Below are positions 21,044-34,800 of a stretch of 64,000 bases of DNA, piece after piece. Origin of the DNA: Hyalella azteca (lineage: Eukaryota > Arthropoda > Malacostraca > Amphipoda > Hyalellidae). Made by a program: the position numbers and the translations under genes. The stretch covers positions 1-64,000 of the forward strand of contig NW_025933076.1 of NCBI RefSeq assembly GCF_000764305.2, given 5' to 3'. The number at the start of each line of letters is the position of its first letter. The stretch's first letter is position 1. The notes under the pieces were generated by a model. That model worked only from the letters and a program-made list of their open reading frames with translations. It had not been told where the DNA came from and did not search any database.

Positions 21044-24000
21044 GCAACAATAAGCATTGAATGTATTCTAAATTTGAAATTGATATGTTATCAAATCTAT
21101 TACAATTGTGTGATTAGGCATAATTTGACTTGGTTGTTTTAAAATGATTTTTCTTATTGAGAGATGTTAATTTTTATTTTTCAAATAGTTTACGACTTGT
21201 GTGAACAATCGTTCTTAGAATAGTTGAATTTTTTTATTTACTTGTTGTCATTTATATTACTTAAGTGTAAGCGCGCACAACGAGAGTGTGGCTGGCAATC
21301 AAGTTCGTAGTAAGAACTCCTGTGGTGGTGGTGTGACAGAAGCATGTTCTCCTGGTAAATAGGATATTCATTTGCTTGTTATAAATCATTCCAAAAACAA
21401 GTGAAGTTGCTGTCTTGTTGTAAAACCTCGTGATCATTACTCCCTTGCAGACCGGACGCTGCAACTTGTGGGTCAAGTTGAGTTGGATAAGTTAACGTAC
21501 TTCTAATCATGTATTCAGCTCTCTGGATAACGACTTCTAATCATGTATTCAGCTCTCTGGATAACGAAGAACTCTTGGAGTTGTCAAGATACCTGCCTTA
21601 TTGTTCTGATAATAAAATGGCCACTTATATTCTTGCTTTAATGAAGTAACAATTTTCGTACTATTCATCTAGCATACAAATCGCGACAGATTCTCTCATT
21701 CGAGGCAAGATCCTTGTAAGAGCGTAAATATCAGCTACATTCATGCTAGTACATTGCTTGAGCATTCAGGAAATAATTAGAATTGTTATCCTGCATCTAT
21801 TTCTTGGCGCACGCTTTTCCGTTTTCGTATTCTGCTGCAAGATGAAAGCTACCGGCGGAGAGTTTATTAACTATTATAATTATTTCGCCAACTTGGCCCA
21901 GTGCCTTAAACTCTGTTACAAGTCGTGCTAAATATTTTTGGAGGTTTGTTTTCATACAGTCATGAATTATTGCCTAACAATTACTGAGACGTGTGTCGTT
22001 TAAGTCGTACTGTTTACGTAATGAAATAGAACGTTATTGTGCCGTATTAATAAGAACAGGACCAAACCTTGCGTGCATTGATAAAGCCTATATATGAGTA
22101 AAAAATAAATGCCATGTTATCTGCCTTATCAATTAATTTTCTTTGTAATCCTGAATTAATATCTCAAGTAACCGTTTAAAAATATGCATAATAAATTGTA
22201 GGTAATAAGTAAGAATAATAAAAACTGATGTACGGTGCTATTGAAAGTTGCTACCGCATGATCTCGCTGTTGCCAGCAGTACGAAGTGTGCGCGTCTCGT
22301 CTCGACCTTCACAGGGCTATCACTCACAGAGAGAATCAGGCTCAATGGAGGCTCTGCCCCAATCAGGCTCTGCCCCAACATTAGCTTTATTTGCAACAAA
22401 ATTCTCTACCCTGCAGATGCAGTACTTTCCTAGTGCCTCTGCTATTCAATGCGATTGCATTTTAATTTGTAACTGTCTTCATTAAGAATATCATAAAAGT
22501 GAGGAAGCCTCGATTTAATGTTAGCCATTGTACTTGTCCTCTCCTCTTCCCCTTTTAATAAGAAATTAAGCGAGTATCATTCCAGTATGGTATGAATTAG
22601 CTTACTAGTTACTGCTGCCCGAGATGTCATACAGTCATAGTGAGGCGTCAGTTTGCAATCGTGCTTCATCCATGTTGTAGTTTAGGAATGTGCGACTATT
22701 CTTCCACGATTATTTCTCATTTTAAAGCGATTTTTAAAGTCTGTAGGGAGCTGCAATTTCCTAGTCACTAAAATGATTATTGTGAAGTGCTTCTAGTCTC
22801 GGAAAGCAAATTGAGTTCAGCGTGCATGTGCAACAAAAGCTACAACATTTCTTGCTATGGCGGCGCTATATGGAAGAGTTATTTTATTTGCAAGCTGTTG
22901 AGTTTTTTCAACTTGCTGATCTTTTTTGTTTATCTTGAAAGGCTTCCATATCTTGATGACTGGAACGTTCTAGTGGATACTGTTCACCATACTCCTCAGG
23001 TCACTCTAACATCACTTAATTGTTCACTATTCGATTAGCTTCGATCATTTGATTAGTTTATTTGATTATTTTAGTTTCGTGTGATTTTATTGAGTTCATT
23101 TATATATTTTAAATATATTTCTTCCTATATTTCAATAACTGTGTACGGTTTCAAGGAAAATAAATTTTTGTGGACATTATTATTTTTTGTGATCACTATT
23201 ATCTTCGATCACTCAACTTGAGTTCCTTATGATCCTGTTGGTGCCATATTGATTGAAACTTTGACATTAGGAACTTGAAAATCAGACTACCGCTTCAGCT
23301 GAATTATGTAACTACCCTTATTTTTTATTATAATTCTTGGCCGCTTGAATGAGGTATGCATGAGCCCACGTTCTGTGGGTTGCAATACAAGAATTTATAT
23401 GTGCATTTATACGAGCATTTATTTATATGTGCATTTATGCGAGCATCTATTTATCTATTTATATTTCATTTATTGATATACGGGTGGGCGTGATGTGGTT
23501 TTGGTTATTCGCGTTCTTCATATGAAGGTTAAAACATGAAACTAATGCTCAAATTTTTCATATTACTTTTCAGTCGGAATTTAGTGTTATTTTTATGATT
23601 GTATTTAAAATCATTGTGTAGCTATTTCCAAATTTTGCTAGTGAAGTTTGGTAGACATTACTGCATTGGTTGATTTCCAATTGTAATTGTATTTAACAAA
23701 AGATAGCTGGACCTAAGAACTGAGTAGTACTGACTCAATTGTGATAGTTTTTCTAGTCTTGGCCGTTAAAAAGGCCTTTCGGTTAATTTCACCAGGTTGG
23801 TAGTGACTCCTATTTTCTCTTTGTTATATACTTTTAACAAACTATTAGTATTGAGGTAAAAGCGTGGAATCACGTTGCGACATTGTATTGTGCGGCGCAT
23901 AAAGCCAAAGGCCATCAGTTTATCGCACTCGTATCAGACTTCGGTGGTGATAGTCAATGCATTTTCTGCTCCTGTGATAATCAACGATTGGTCATAGACT

Positions 24001-24360
24001 ATCGGCTACATGCCCGATTACAAAAAAGTTTCATCATGTCCTCATGCTTATAACGGTTCTTCTTATGTCATTCGTTGAATGTGTCATTTCATTATTTTTA
24101 TCTGTAAGCTCTGTTGATTTTATCGATTGATAAACGTCATTTTTGCCTTGAAGTTTTAATTTGTGCTAGTTAAATATGCACAGAAATCAGCGTTGTTTGA
24201 AGATTACCAATCACGAAGTATTTTGAACAAAACTTATCTCTTATTTACGAGTAGAAATCTGTGTTATCGACTAAAATGACATGCAAAATTTTTAGCTCTC
24301 TGCGAGTAGTCTTTAGGAGCGCACTTCGTTTCGACGCTTTACTTGCTCAGTATGTTCCTG
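21044..24360. other. No gene seen; two short tandem repeats
   Basis: I find no conserved exon. A perfect 34-bp tandem duplication (ACTTCTAATCATGTATTCAG unit) occupies 21499-21566, and a 28-bp repeat of GTGCATTTATRCGAGCATYT lies at about 23400-23456. Short frames here lack any family signature. Confidence 0.45.
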
Positions 24361-24467
24361 AGCAACCCGGCTCCGAAATCGTCGGTCCCCAACCCGGCTT
24401 CGAAATCGTCGGTCCCAAACCCGGCTTCGAAATCGTCGGTCCCCAACCCGGCTTCGAAATCGCCGGT
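24361..24467 (+). repeat. 27-bp minisatellite, 4 units, frame-preserving
   Basis: The unit AACCCGGCTTCGAAATCGTC plus GGTCCCC is repeated four times from 24363. Variation is limited to single bases (CTCC/CTTC, GTCGG/GCCGG). Because 27 is a multiple of three, any frame across it repeats a nonapeptide such as PGFEIVGPQ. No host gene is recognisable around it, so I treat it as a minisatellite. Confidence 0.88.
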
Positions 24468-24981
24468 CTGGATTGTAGGGGCACTCCCTCCTTATAGTCC
24501 GTTATGCACCGGCGACCTAATGCTTTGGTGTCATCGTTTGCTTCACTTTTGCTGTTGTTCGTCTTCTTCATCAATTTCAGCTGAAACGTGTACGCAACAT
24601 CTTTGCTGACAGTTTCGTCGCGTCTTCCACTTGAGACAATCAACTGTTATTAGGCATTTCAAAGTTATCTTCGCGAATATTTCTTAGTACCTTACGTATT
24701 CTAGAATATTTCAATATTATTCGCAGCTGCGATGAACAATACGTTACTGAAGCATTTGTAACATTTTCTTACTGAATTTATTTGTTGCCGCATCGTTTAT
24801 TTAGATTTTTTTTTATATTTTCCTCTAAATCATGTACTGTATGTTTAGCATATTTTATGAGCTATTCATCCTAAATGGAAATAAATTTCCCGTTGATTTT
24901 CAAGGCGTGCATCTATTACTCTGTTGGTGGATTTACGATGATGCTATAATTTTACAAGGATCTGTCTCTAAGTGCTCGGTA

Positions 24982-25108
24982 TACTCTGGAGACGGCTCTC
25001 GTCTCTAGAGTACTCTAGAGTGTACTCTCAATTAAGAGTACTCTAGAGTGTACTCTTTGAAAGTACTCTTAGAGAGTACGCTCAATTAAGAGTACTCTAG
25101 AGTGTACT
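24982..25108. repeat. Self-complementary AGAGTACTCT repeat cluster
   Basis: Units of about 27-28 bp start at 25007, 25035, 25062 and 25089, each built from the palindromes AGAGTACTCT and CTCTAGAG with a CAATTA or TTGAAA linker. The array is both tandem and self-inverse, so it can fold into several competing hairpins. The diverged edge extends left to about 24982. Confidence 0.85.
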
Positions 25109-28100
25109 TGGTCCGAGGTCGTGCTCAGCGCTGGCGCATGCAGGCTGCGCGCTTCCGACGGCGTTGCGTCATGCTTCAAGTGTCCTTTCCTGTTACTCAG
25201 TATATTTAGGGGGTCTCGTATGCTGTGCTATATTTTCTTAGCATGCTTTAGGACCTGTACTGAAGCTCATCGCTTAGTTTTGCTTTAATATATTTATATT
25301 GTGTTTTCTGTGCATTATGTATTAGCTTTTGTTTTTAGCACAATTTAGCGTACGAAAATAATAACTTTTCCTGAAATGTGAATTATTACAGATAATTATA
25401 AGTGGCTTCAGATTGACTTTTCACTTGTTTGAATGGATTGTTGACTTATATAATTTAGAATATTTTATTTTACGGTAAAATGGAATTACTTTTATTTTGT
25501 TACGTTAAAGCAATGATCGTTATCTGGCCAAGATTTTGTTAGTAGGGCGACCTGATGCTCCAAGAAGTTCCGCGTTTGAGGTTCAATTCGTCCGATTGTT
25601 GACTATGGTTTTATATTTATGTACTTTGACTAAGTATTTTCGGTTTGTCGTTTTTATGGTTTTTGAGATACCACTTAGTCTTCAGAAACCTATTTGCATT
25701 TTTTACTGTCTGTTGATACGCCCTCAACATAATCTTGGAGCCTAGAAGTTGCTGAATCATCGTTGTGTGGGTTACATACATTTTATCATGTAGGCAGGTC
25801 TGGAGACGAACGTGCACGTACAAAGCGCATCAAACGTCAGACGGTATTATTATCTGCAAAGCATATGCACATCTAATTTATTTCTTGTCATGAACTCATT
25901 TTGAAGAATTAGTTAGCACAGCTCATTGAAGATATGCGTGGCAGGCATTTCTGATTTCAGGAATGCCTGAGGTGTTGCTGCTGTGTCCTTGAGAGCGAGC
26001 GGCCAACGCCACATTGCAGAACCTGTTCAAGAAGCCTCGATGCAAACCATCGGCCTTCTTTCTGCCAGCCTGCGTCACCTAACGCCCATTAAATTCCAAA
26101 GAGACTGACAAAGAAAGCTGCCAAGACAACAAGAATTGAAAGACCTCAGTGTGCAAAGGCTTCAAAAACAACATCTAGCGCAGCATCAGTTCGAATCATA
26201 TCACGGAGTATGTAGGCCTGTAATGAAAAATAGTCGGCTTCAAATAATGTTATGTTACCACACTAGTTCATCACTTACTAGTGCACTGCGACAGGGTCTA
26301 CCTTTATTCACCAGTGATCGCTTTTATCATCTCTGCTATGGGCTTAGTTAGGGCTATGGCCGTTGTTCCTTTCCGACGGCTTTGGAATGCCGCTTCCAAG
26401 TCCGTGTCCTTTTTTTTCCCTGTACTGAGTTGACTCATTCCGGCGCCTAGGTTCGTTGAAAAAAAGTCAAACGTTTCCGTGAATGTTTCTTATGTGTACT
26501 CTCATTCTTTGTAAGTAGATCATGGACTGTATAGTATAAGGGCGTATATTTCTGTAAAACATCACCCAAATTTCTCATTTTCCGGCGAATTATTGTTTTT
26601 ATAAACCCATTTCTCACGTTACGCGGGGCTTTTGTCAGATGTAATTACGTAACCATCTGATTTTAGTATACAAAGAGTACAAATTTTTTTCTGCCGTTCG
26701 TTTTTAGTTGCTGCGCAGCCGATTTTTCGTTCGTACTTTTGTAACGAGACCTTATATATTATTTTTATGCTACAGAAGCACGTCATTTTGAAAGTATTGC
26801 CTAACGCACTTGTTGAATTGCAGCGTGGCATGGCTTATCGATCGTATGAGCTTGGGGCTTTACCCAACCGTCCATGCGGGATGGCAGCTACTGACAACCT
26901 CCGCTCACCATGTGGCTTACGCGTGAAGCTGCTGCCTTCGTCGTCATACGGATTTCCTTGTGTCGACGCGAATATTCTTTCCCTCTTGCTCACGACACCG
27001 ACTGTTGATTACAAACGTACTAGCAATTATCATATCCTTCAGTTGATAACAAGCTGCTTCAGATACACACTTGGTCCTTGTCAATAGATGACTCATGATT
27101 AAAGTCTACGCTGATTATATGTTAACTATTGCATGTAAATGATGTGTTACACTAACGTGTTTACCGCTGTTTGATTAATCTATAGACTGGTATTACCGGG
27201 ATTTTTTTGGCATGAATCGTGATTTGTTAGGGAGTTTGAGCATGCGCATGACGTCATATCAGTTCTCCGTAAAATAGCAGGTGTAGAGACTTGGATGGGA
27301 ATACTCCGAGGCAGTTGCTTTCCTGCGCTGGTGAAGTGAGCATGTGCGACGCTGCCTCTTACGTTCATTTGTTAGCTCAGCTGTACCATCCAATGACACT
27401 CTTGTACTTTATTTTTACATATTTTCTTCAACGTGGTGCAGAATGTTACGATGCAGTGTAAAGGAATAGGAACGTTTATATATGATGAGTGCAACTGTGT
27501 TGGTGTAAGCGCAAAGCTTGAGAAGTAGTGGGAGTCCCCCACAAAACCCCTATTATATAGCTGACTCTTCTCCTCCTAGCCTTCATTATATTGCTGATGC
27601 AGCATACTTCCTATTGCCGTTCTCGTTTCTTCACTTCTCTTACGTCTTTCAAATGTGCTGCGGTTTCAGGAGATTACCTATATCTGTGATTTTTGTGGTG
27701 ATTCTAAAATGAATATTTAAATTCATCTAAGATTGTGAAATTGCAGCAACTGTCCAACCAAATTTGACGTTAGCTTTTACATCAACAACTTTCGAATTGT
27801 ATCTGACATGAGGCAAAGGAAGTAAAATGAATTTGGGTATTGAATATTTCTTTTGTTAATTTTGTGTGGATCTATATAGTGCAATTTTTCTTTATTGTTA
27901 AATAAATAACTATTATTTCGAAACTTACTTCTGAAGTTGATAATGTATTACTTGAATATTTCATGACATAGCTTAGCTACCTTGGGAGATTTTCATAAAC
28001 ACATGCTGCTGATTTATTAGTCACAATTCAATCTATTTTGTGATATTTATTCTGCCTCTTTGATCATTGGTATGTCAAAAATGCAGAAGAAATGAAGTTA

Positions 28101-29376
28101 AAAGTTGAAGAATAAGTAGAACTTTTTAATAAAAGTAATCTTGTGTGAACAAAGCTAGCAATCACAGCATTTATCAATCCATGTGCTCACAGCTCACTTC
28201 ATGTACATGTTAGGTTTTCATTTACTTTGCTCTCATATGTGAGGCATTTGTGCAATCCTGAAGCCATTAATGGGTGAGCTTAGATCAAGCTGGACATTAA
28301 AGGTTCATACATCTCTCTGTGTATCAGTTCTATGAACAAGATACAAAGACATGAAGAAAAAGTATTAAAAGATTTAATGTTAATGCATCATTCCCATTAA
28401 TGCTTAGTATCAACCATGGTTCTCATTTGATTTATTGGGTTAATAATCTCTGTTCCTATAGCAAGTATATATAGAAGAAGCAACTTAAACAGAAGATAGT
28501 GCTAATCTTGGATAGTTTTGTGGCTCAATCTTGAACAAATATACTCTTTCTATAGGCTTGTCTAAGAATTTGGAACCTGTTCTTCCTACATCTTACTCAT
28601 TTCTGAATGTTTTTATCTTGTTGCTTGGTTTTTGATTCAAAACCAAGCTCCTCGGGAATGAAATTTAATTTATATATTATTATGTATCAATGCAAAATTA
28701 CTGTTTGAAATCATTACATTACATAAGTCTTCATCAAATTTCATTTTATCTACGGTATGTACTATCTTGAAATTCTCTTGGACTCAGTGCAGGCTTACAG
28801 TTGAGCCTAAATTATTTTAGCTTAATGTAGTTTGTTTACAAATCATTTTTGTTTTTTTCCTTGTAGGGGAGGAGAGAATATCTTCATGTGTAAAATTAAG
28901 TAAAATGAGTGTACCATACAGAATATCGTTCAGGAAAAAACTTTTTTTTCCTCTTTGTCGCAAAGATGCCATAAAGACTACAGCCTTTATCCACACACAG
29001 TGCTTGAGTATAAATGATAACAATTTCCCAGCTAAGCACAATCATTTGTCTAAAATTTCATCCTTGTTAAGAGTCCAACTGTTATGTGACTGCTACATAA
29101 TTGCATGTCGTGCATTACAAGCATACAATCATTGTGTACTTTTAACTTGCGTTTCTGTGTCTGAAACTGTACAAACTTGTAATTATCTTGCAATTGTTTC
29201 GATTATTCCTAGAGCCTGACGCGTCCTTCTCAAACCTGTTCGCATTGCATATTTTCTATTCGCATTGCAGGCATCAAGTCATTAATCTCACATAGACGCT
29301 CTTTTCTCTATGTGTACATTTTCTTGGAACTTAGATTTTCTTATTACAAAGCGAATCTTCAATTAAAAATTAAAGT
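25109..29376. other. No gene seen
   Basis: I recognise no conserved coding exon. A palindromic CRE core, TGACGTCA, lies at 27249-27256, and TTGTAGGGGAGGAGAG at about 28861 has no recognisable exon after it. Short frames (for example 26767-27087 and 28905-29219) show no family motif and are probably chance. Confidence 0.4.
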
Positions 29377-31832
29377 AATTAAATTATAATTATCATTGAA
29401 ATTGAAGTGATAACATGCGTGCCTTTTTTTGTGCAGATTTCGATGCTAAGTTGAAAGCCTTTCTAGGAAGTTACTATCTTGGCAGAAATAAAGTGTCAAA
29501 GAATGCACTGTTTGCGGATGTAATTATAAAAAATAGTGATTTACAATTACATTTAAAGTTTCTTTATGAGTGCCAGTTCAATTACAGTGATTATTGAGGT
29601 GTTTGAGGCCGTGCCTCTAGTGCTGTGAATAAGTGTATCTTTTAGGCAGTGTTTGAATTCTACATCAACCGGTTTACCAGAATCGTCAAACTGCTGCTCA
29701 TCTCGTCTGTCCGTCGTCAACTCAAGAACACTTCTTTTTCTGTGAGTATAATGCCTTGAAATACCGGTCGGGTTGCTGACTTAGCAAATTATATGAGCTA
29801 TGTCGCTACTCTTATTCAGAGTTGTCAATGTCTGGTTGCAAGTTCGTATTTTCTGAAGATCATGTGATAATTTTTGAATTCGTTTAAATATCAATGTTTT
29901 TATAAGTTGTAGCTAGTAGTTGATTAAAGTTTCCGCTTGTTATTAATTGCGGTGTGTGCGGCCTAGCGAGATGCAGCCTGTGTACGCGTCATGAATATGA
30001 ACGAAAAACTGGCAGCTACTTTGTGTGTATAATTCTGACAAAATTACTCAGTTCAACATTGAGACGAAATTCGAGTCGACTGATATTAAGAATTTCTATT
30101 GATCCAGTGCGTATTTTGAGCGATTGATTGCTTAGTGTAGCAATTCGATTATGGATATACGATTCGTTACAATTCTTTGCAGCGTTCTGTGATGAAGAGT
30201 TTTTTTTTTCAATTCAAACTCGTGACCAGTTTTTTTGCGCTAAAGTTGACTTGATCAAATGTCACGAAAGCAAGTTCAAATTTTTATTTTTGAAATGACA
30301 ATGAATGCACTGTGAGACATCAAAAATGACAATGAGTGCACGCTCGTAAATAGGATAAGTTCGGTCATTTTTGCATTTTATTTCTTAATGATATTTCTTA
30401 ATAATTATTTCATTTATCGCGACGAGCAGGTTCGTGAGCGTGATCTTTTATATTGCCAAAGAAATTGTGAGTAGTTTTACAAGGTAAATCGAGGATTTGT
30501 TGGCAAATCGAGGGTAGGTCTTGGATATCTCTTGGCCGCTCTTGCCTTACCTCTTGAGGTGCCAAGGTTCTGTGTGCGTGTGCCAAGTCGTGGTGGCTTG
30601 CGTTCAATTAAATTATAATTATCATTGAAATTTAAGTGATAACATGCGTGCCTTTTTTTGTGCAGATTTCGATGCTAAGTTGAAAGCCTTTCTAGGAAGT
30701 TACTATCTTGGCAGAAATAAAGTGTCAAAGAATGCACTGTTTGCGGATGTAATTATAAAAAATAGTGATTTACAATTACATTTAAAGTTTCTTTATGAGT
30801 GCCAGTTCAATTACAGTGATTATTGAGGTGTTTGAGGCCGTGCCTCTAGTGCTGTGAATAAGTGTATCTTTTAGGCAGTGTTTGAATTCTACATCAACCG
30901 GTTTACCAGAATCGTCAAACTGCTGCTCATCTCGTCTGTCCGTCGTCAACTCAAGAACACTTCTTTTTCTGTGAGTACTAGCGCTTTGAAATACAGGTCG
31001 GGTTGCTGACTTAGCAAATTATATGAGCTATGTCGCTACTCTTATTCAGAGTTGTCAATGTCTGGTTGCAAGTTCGTATTTTCTGAAGATCATGTGATAA
31101 TTTTTGAATTCGTTTAAATATCAATGTTTTTATAAGTTGTAGCTAGTAGTTGATTAAAGTTTCCGCTTGTTATTAATTGCGGTGTGTGCGGCCTAGCGAG
31201 ATGCAGCCTGTGTACGCGTCATGAATATGAACGAAAAACTGGCAGCTACTTTGTGTGTATAATTCTGACAAAATTACTCAGTTCAACATTGAGACGAAAT
31301 TCGAGTCGACTGATATTAAGAATTTCTATTGATCCAGTGCGTATTTTGAGCGATTGATTGCTTAGTGTAGCAATTCGATTATGGATATACGATTCGTTAC
31401 AATTCTTTGCAGCGTTCTGTGATGAAGAGTTTTTTTTTTCAATTCAAACTCGTGACCAGTTTTTTTGCGCTAAAGTTGACTTGATCAAATGTCACGAAAG
31501 CAAGTTCAAATTTTTATTTTTGAAATGACAATGAATGCACTGTGAGACATCAAAAATGACAATGAGTGCACGCTCGTAAATAGGATAAGTTCGGTCATTT
31601 TTGCATTTTATTTCTTAATGATATTTCTTAATAATTATTTCATTTATCGCGACGAGCAGGTTCGTGAGCGTGATCTTTTATATTGCCAAAGAAATTGTGA
31701 GTAGTTTTACAAGGTAAATCGAGGATTTGTTGGCAAATCGAGGGTAGGTCTTGGATATCTCTTGGCCGCTCTTGCCTTACCTCTTGAGGTGCCAAGGTTC
31801 TGTGTGCGTGTGCCAAGTCGTGGTGGCTTGCG
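29377..31832 (+). repeat. 1.23-kb tandem duplication
   Basis: Unit 1 is 29377-30602 and unit 2 is 30606-31832, separated by 3 bases (TTC). They are almost identical. The only differences I see are one base near 29405 against 30634, and a cluster within about 25 bases at 29748-29773 against 30977-31003 that includes a 1-bp indel. Each copy holds the same 60-codon frame (29415-29597 and 30644-30826), beginning MRAFFCADFDAKLKAF, with no family I recognise. It is either a recent tandem duplication or two haplotypes placed in series by the assembler. Confidence 0.93.
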
Positions 31833-34800
31833 AGCTTTTGTGCAAGGCTCCTCTAATTAACCTGCTGCTCACGTGCCTCCATTATGCGCTTCTCTCAAAC
31901 ACTGAGACTTTGCCGCTTGAAATTCTCTTATGATTTTTCCAAGTGGGCCTCCTGCTTCATCAAGGTCATGTGTAATTCTGTCTCAACATTAGTGAAAATT
32001 TTTCTATGTCAGGGCTATTAAATCAATGCAAGCGTATACTAAATTTTTTGCGCGTGCGAGATTTTTTAATATTGTTGTTAGCCGAAATTAAAGCCTCTCC
32101 AAATAGAACAGCGCGTCACGCGGTGGAATTAACCTCGTCTTTGACTGCGCTCTGCATTGTTGAAACTTGAACGACCTGCCATGATAAGTGTGATGCTTCT
32201 CCAGACTAAGCCTAATTGGTTGGCATTTCCAATTACCTTATTGGAGGTATGCCAAGTGCTAAGCTTGTTTTGCTTTTAAAATTTTCACCATGTTACTCTT
32301 TTGCAAGGTTTGCCTACAAATTTACTTTATGCAGGCTCAATTGTGTGAAATTTGTCGAGTATAATAAATTGCAACAAACTTGGCCGCTCTTGTCAGTTTG
32401 AAAGACAATAATTCGTCAAGCGAACTGTTGAGCGTTTGTTGCGTAGGTGAGGATTTAAATTTCTGTTGTGAATTTGACCATAGTTATATAGTTATCACGT
32501 GGTCTTGCTTTGATATCTCTAATTCGTACTTCTTCAGCGAACAATTTGTCGAGTCATACCTTGATAAAGTATGCTGCTTATCATGGCCAAATGCTGCTGT
32601 GGTAGGAAATTACTTATCTCCAGAATCATCCAATCTATGATTTGAGAGGCAAAATTTGTCTCCAATATATTCTTCTATTCCTCATGAAAGTACATTTATT
32701 ATATTTACATAGGTACTCATGAGCCGATAGTTCATGCGCAGTATTGGTATGATTATTTTATTTTTATTTTTGTTACGTGCATAACTATTCACCAACGCTG
32801 ACCAACGCAATACGCAGCCATGATTACGCGCAATTGGTTTCTTGTAGTCTCGACAAGCGCCTCTGAACGAGCTGCGTTTGCTGCTGATTCAAGAGGTGGT
32901 CGAGTCTGAGCCTGGCGACGTAGAATGCTATTGCGCGCCTTATCGATTGCTCTACTTTCTCAAATAGTATCCCTCTTTGTTCATTTCATACATATCAATA
33001 GCGAATCAAGTATGATGAATATCCATTTTTACTGTGCGAGGGGTATTGGCTAGTTTTGAAAGAGGATGTGTTGAATAACGTATTAATTTATATAAAAGCT
33101 GATACTTACATACGTGCTTTAGTCTACTTTAATGGTCATTTCCTACAAAAAAAAAATCGTTTCTAAACTTGAGGTTCTCGGGGACGAGCGCCTGTCTTGT
33201 AATATCTTGCCGTATTACCCATTTTTTACATTTTTATGAATGAATTTCATCATGAAACAATATTCTGTTTTACCCGCTCTTCTCGATCACGTGCTGCTCT
33301 AGATCTAGAACTATAGTGGCGGCGTCGCGTTCATAAGAGGCGCTCTTGTTGGAAACTGTGTCAACCTCGATGATATTACTGAATGCGTGTTTTGACCAAT
33401 TCTTAGTAGCACGCTGCACGATTCACTTGACTGCGAAAGGGTTTTAAAATCTTAGCGGCGTGACAGTTATATTTATACATAATTTATAAGTTTAAAGTAA
33501 TGGAGATAAGTAGAAAACTGTCGTGGGCATGAATTTGAGATGTTTCTATATTATATAGAAATACAGAAGCTCAGTTAAACCCTCCTCCTAGAAATTTCAT
33601 ACAGTTAACTGTGTGAATTTAATTTCTCATTTCTGTTTGTTTTGAATTATTCACTTCTCATTTAGGAGCATCGTATTGCTTGACCGCTGGGTCTCGATGC
33701 TCACTGTCAAATGACTTCTTATTGCGTGATATAGCTGCTAAAAAAGACCCAAATTAATTGCGAATGTGCGACGCGCGCCTGGTGAACGCCTTGTTCTTCT
33801 ATTCCTTGTTTGAGATTATACTGCTTGTCTTCTTGGCCGTATAACTGCGTGTCGTATGACTGTATTTCTCTCATGCGTCAATGTTTTTTTCCTGAAAATG
33901 ACATGAAAAAAAATTGGGCAGGTCTATGACAGTTTTCTGATTCGATGAAAACTTTGCTGTCTCATAGGGATTGAGATATGTCCTTTATAGTCACTGAAAT
34001 TTATATATTGCCTAGTGAATACCGTACCGTGAATTTGAAGAATTTCGTGTTTAGAAAACGAGCGAATTTTTTTAGTTGCAATCATTTAGATCCCACGAAT
34101 TTCGTTTGTATCCCGAATAATCACTGGACGATCATATTCACAAAAATTAATGATTATATTAAAAAGAGTAGAAAATACTTGTTTTACAAGGACGAGCAAT
34201 GTCTGCGCCATATATATATACCTGCTGAATTTAAAGCTTGAAACGATTTTTTGCCGCATTTTTTCCTCATAGTAAATTGTTTATGGTAGACATGGCCTGC
34301 ATCCTTCATTGTTGTACATACCAGTTATGCATATTTTACTGCATTCTTGTTGCGTTTTTCAATGCAGTAAACATATTGTTAGAAATATAACTCTCGATTT
34401 ACATTCATTTAAATTTTTGTGACATAATTAATGATATTTTTGTTTCTTTGTCGTCTGACACATTAGCCGTCATCAATGCGTTTCGTATTAAATGGTCAAT
34501 TAAATGTACCTTTTCAGTAGTGTAACGGTTACAATTGTGCACCAGTGTAAAAAATTTGGATTATTGTTTGTCATGAAGGGTTATTGATCGAGTACCGTAC
34601 CGTCACAAACAAAAAGTCGCGCGTCTGAAGTGATCGCAGGTGTGCATGTTGGCACGAACTTGCACACCTGATGCATTCAATCTTTTCAATACTGGTCAAA
34701 TGTTTTTCTCTTCCCTCAAAAACTGTATGTTGTCATGTTTTTATCGACAGTATTCATCTGCGGTACTTCTGCCCGAATAACATTTAAAATTGAAAATGAA

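Noticed and set aside
24347..24643. Minus-strand 98-codon frame with repeated PGWGPTISK
   Set aside because: It is the product of a 27-bp minisatellite, with no supporting motif on either side.
29415..29597. 60-codon frame MRAFFCADFDAKLKAF, repeated at 30644, as a duplicated gene
   Set aside because: Both copies are inside a near-identical duplication, so identity says nothing about selection, and no domain is recognisable.
33978..34241. 87-codon ATG-initiated frame
   Set aside because: No motif, no splice context and no homologue known to me; its length is within chance for this region.
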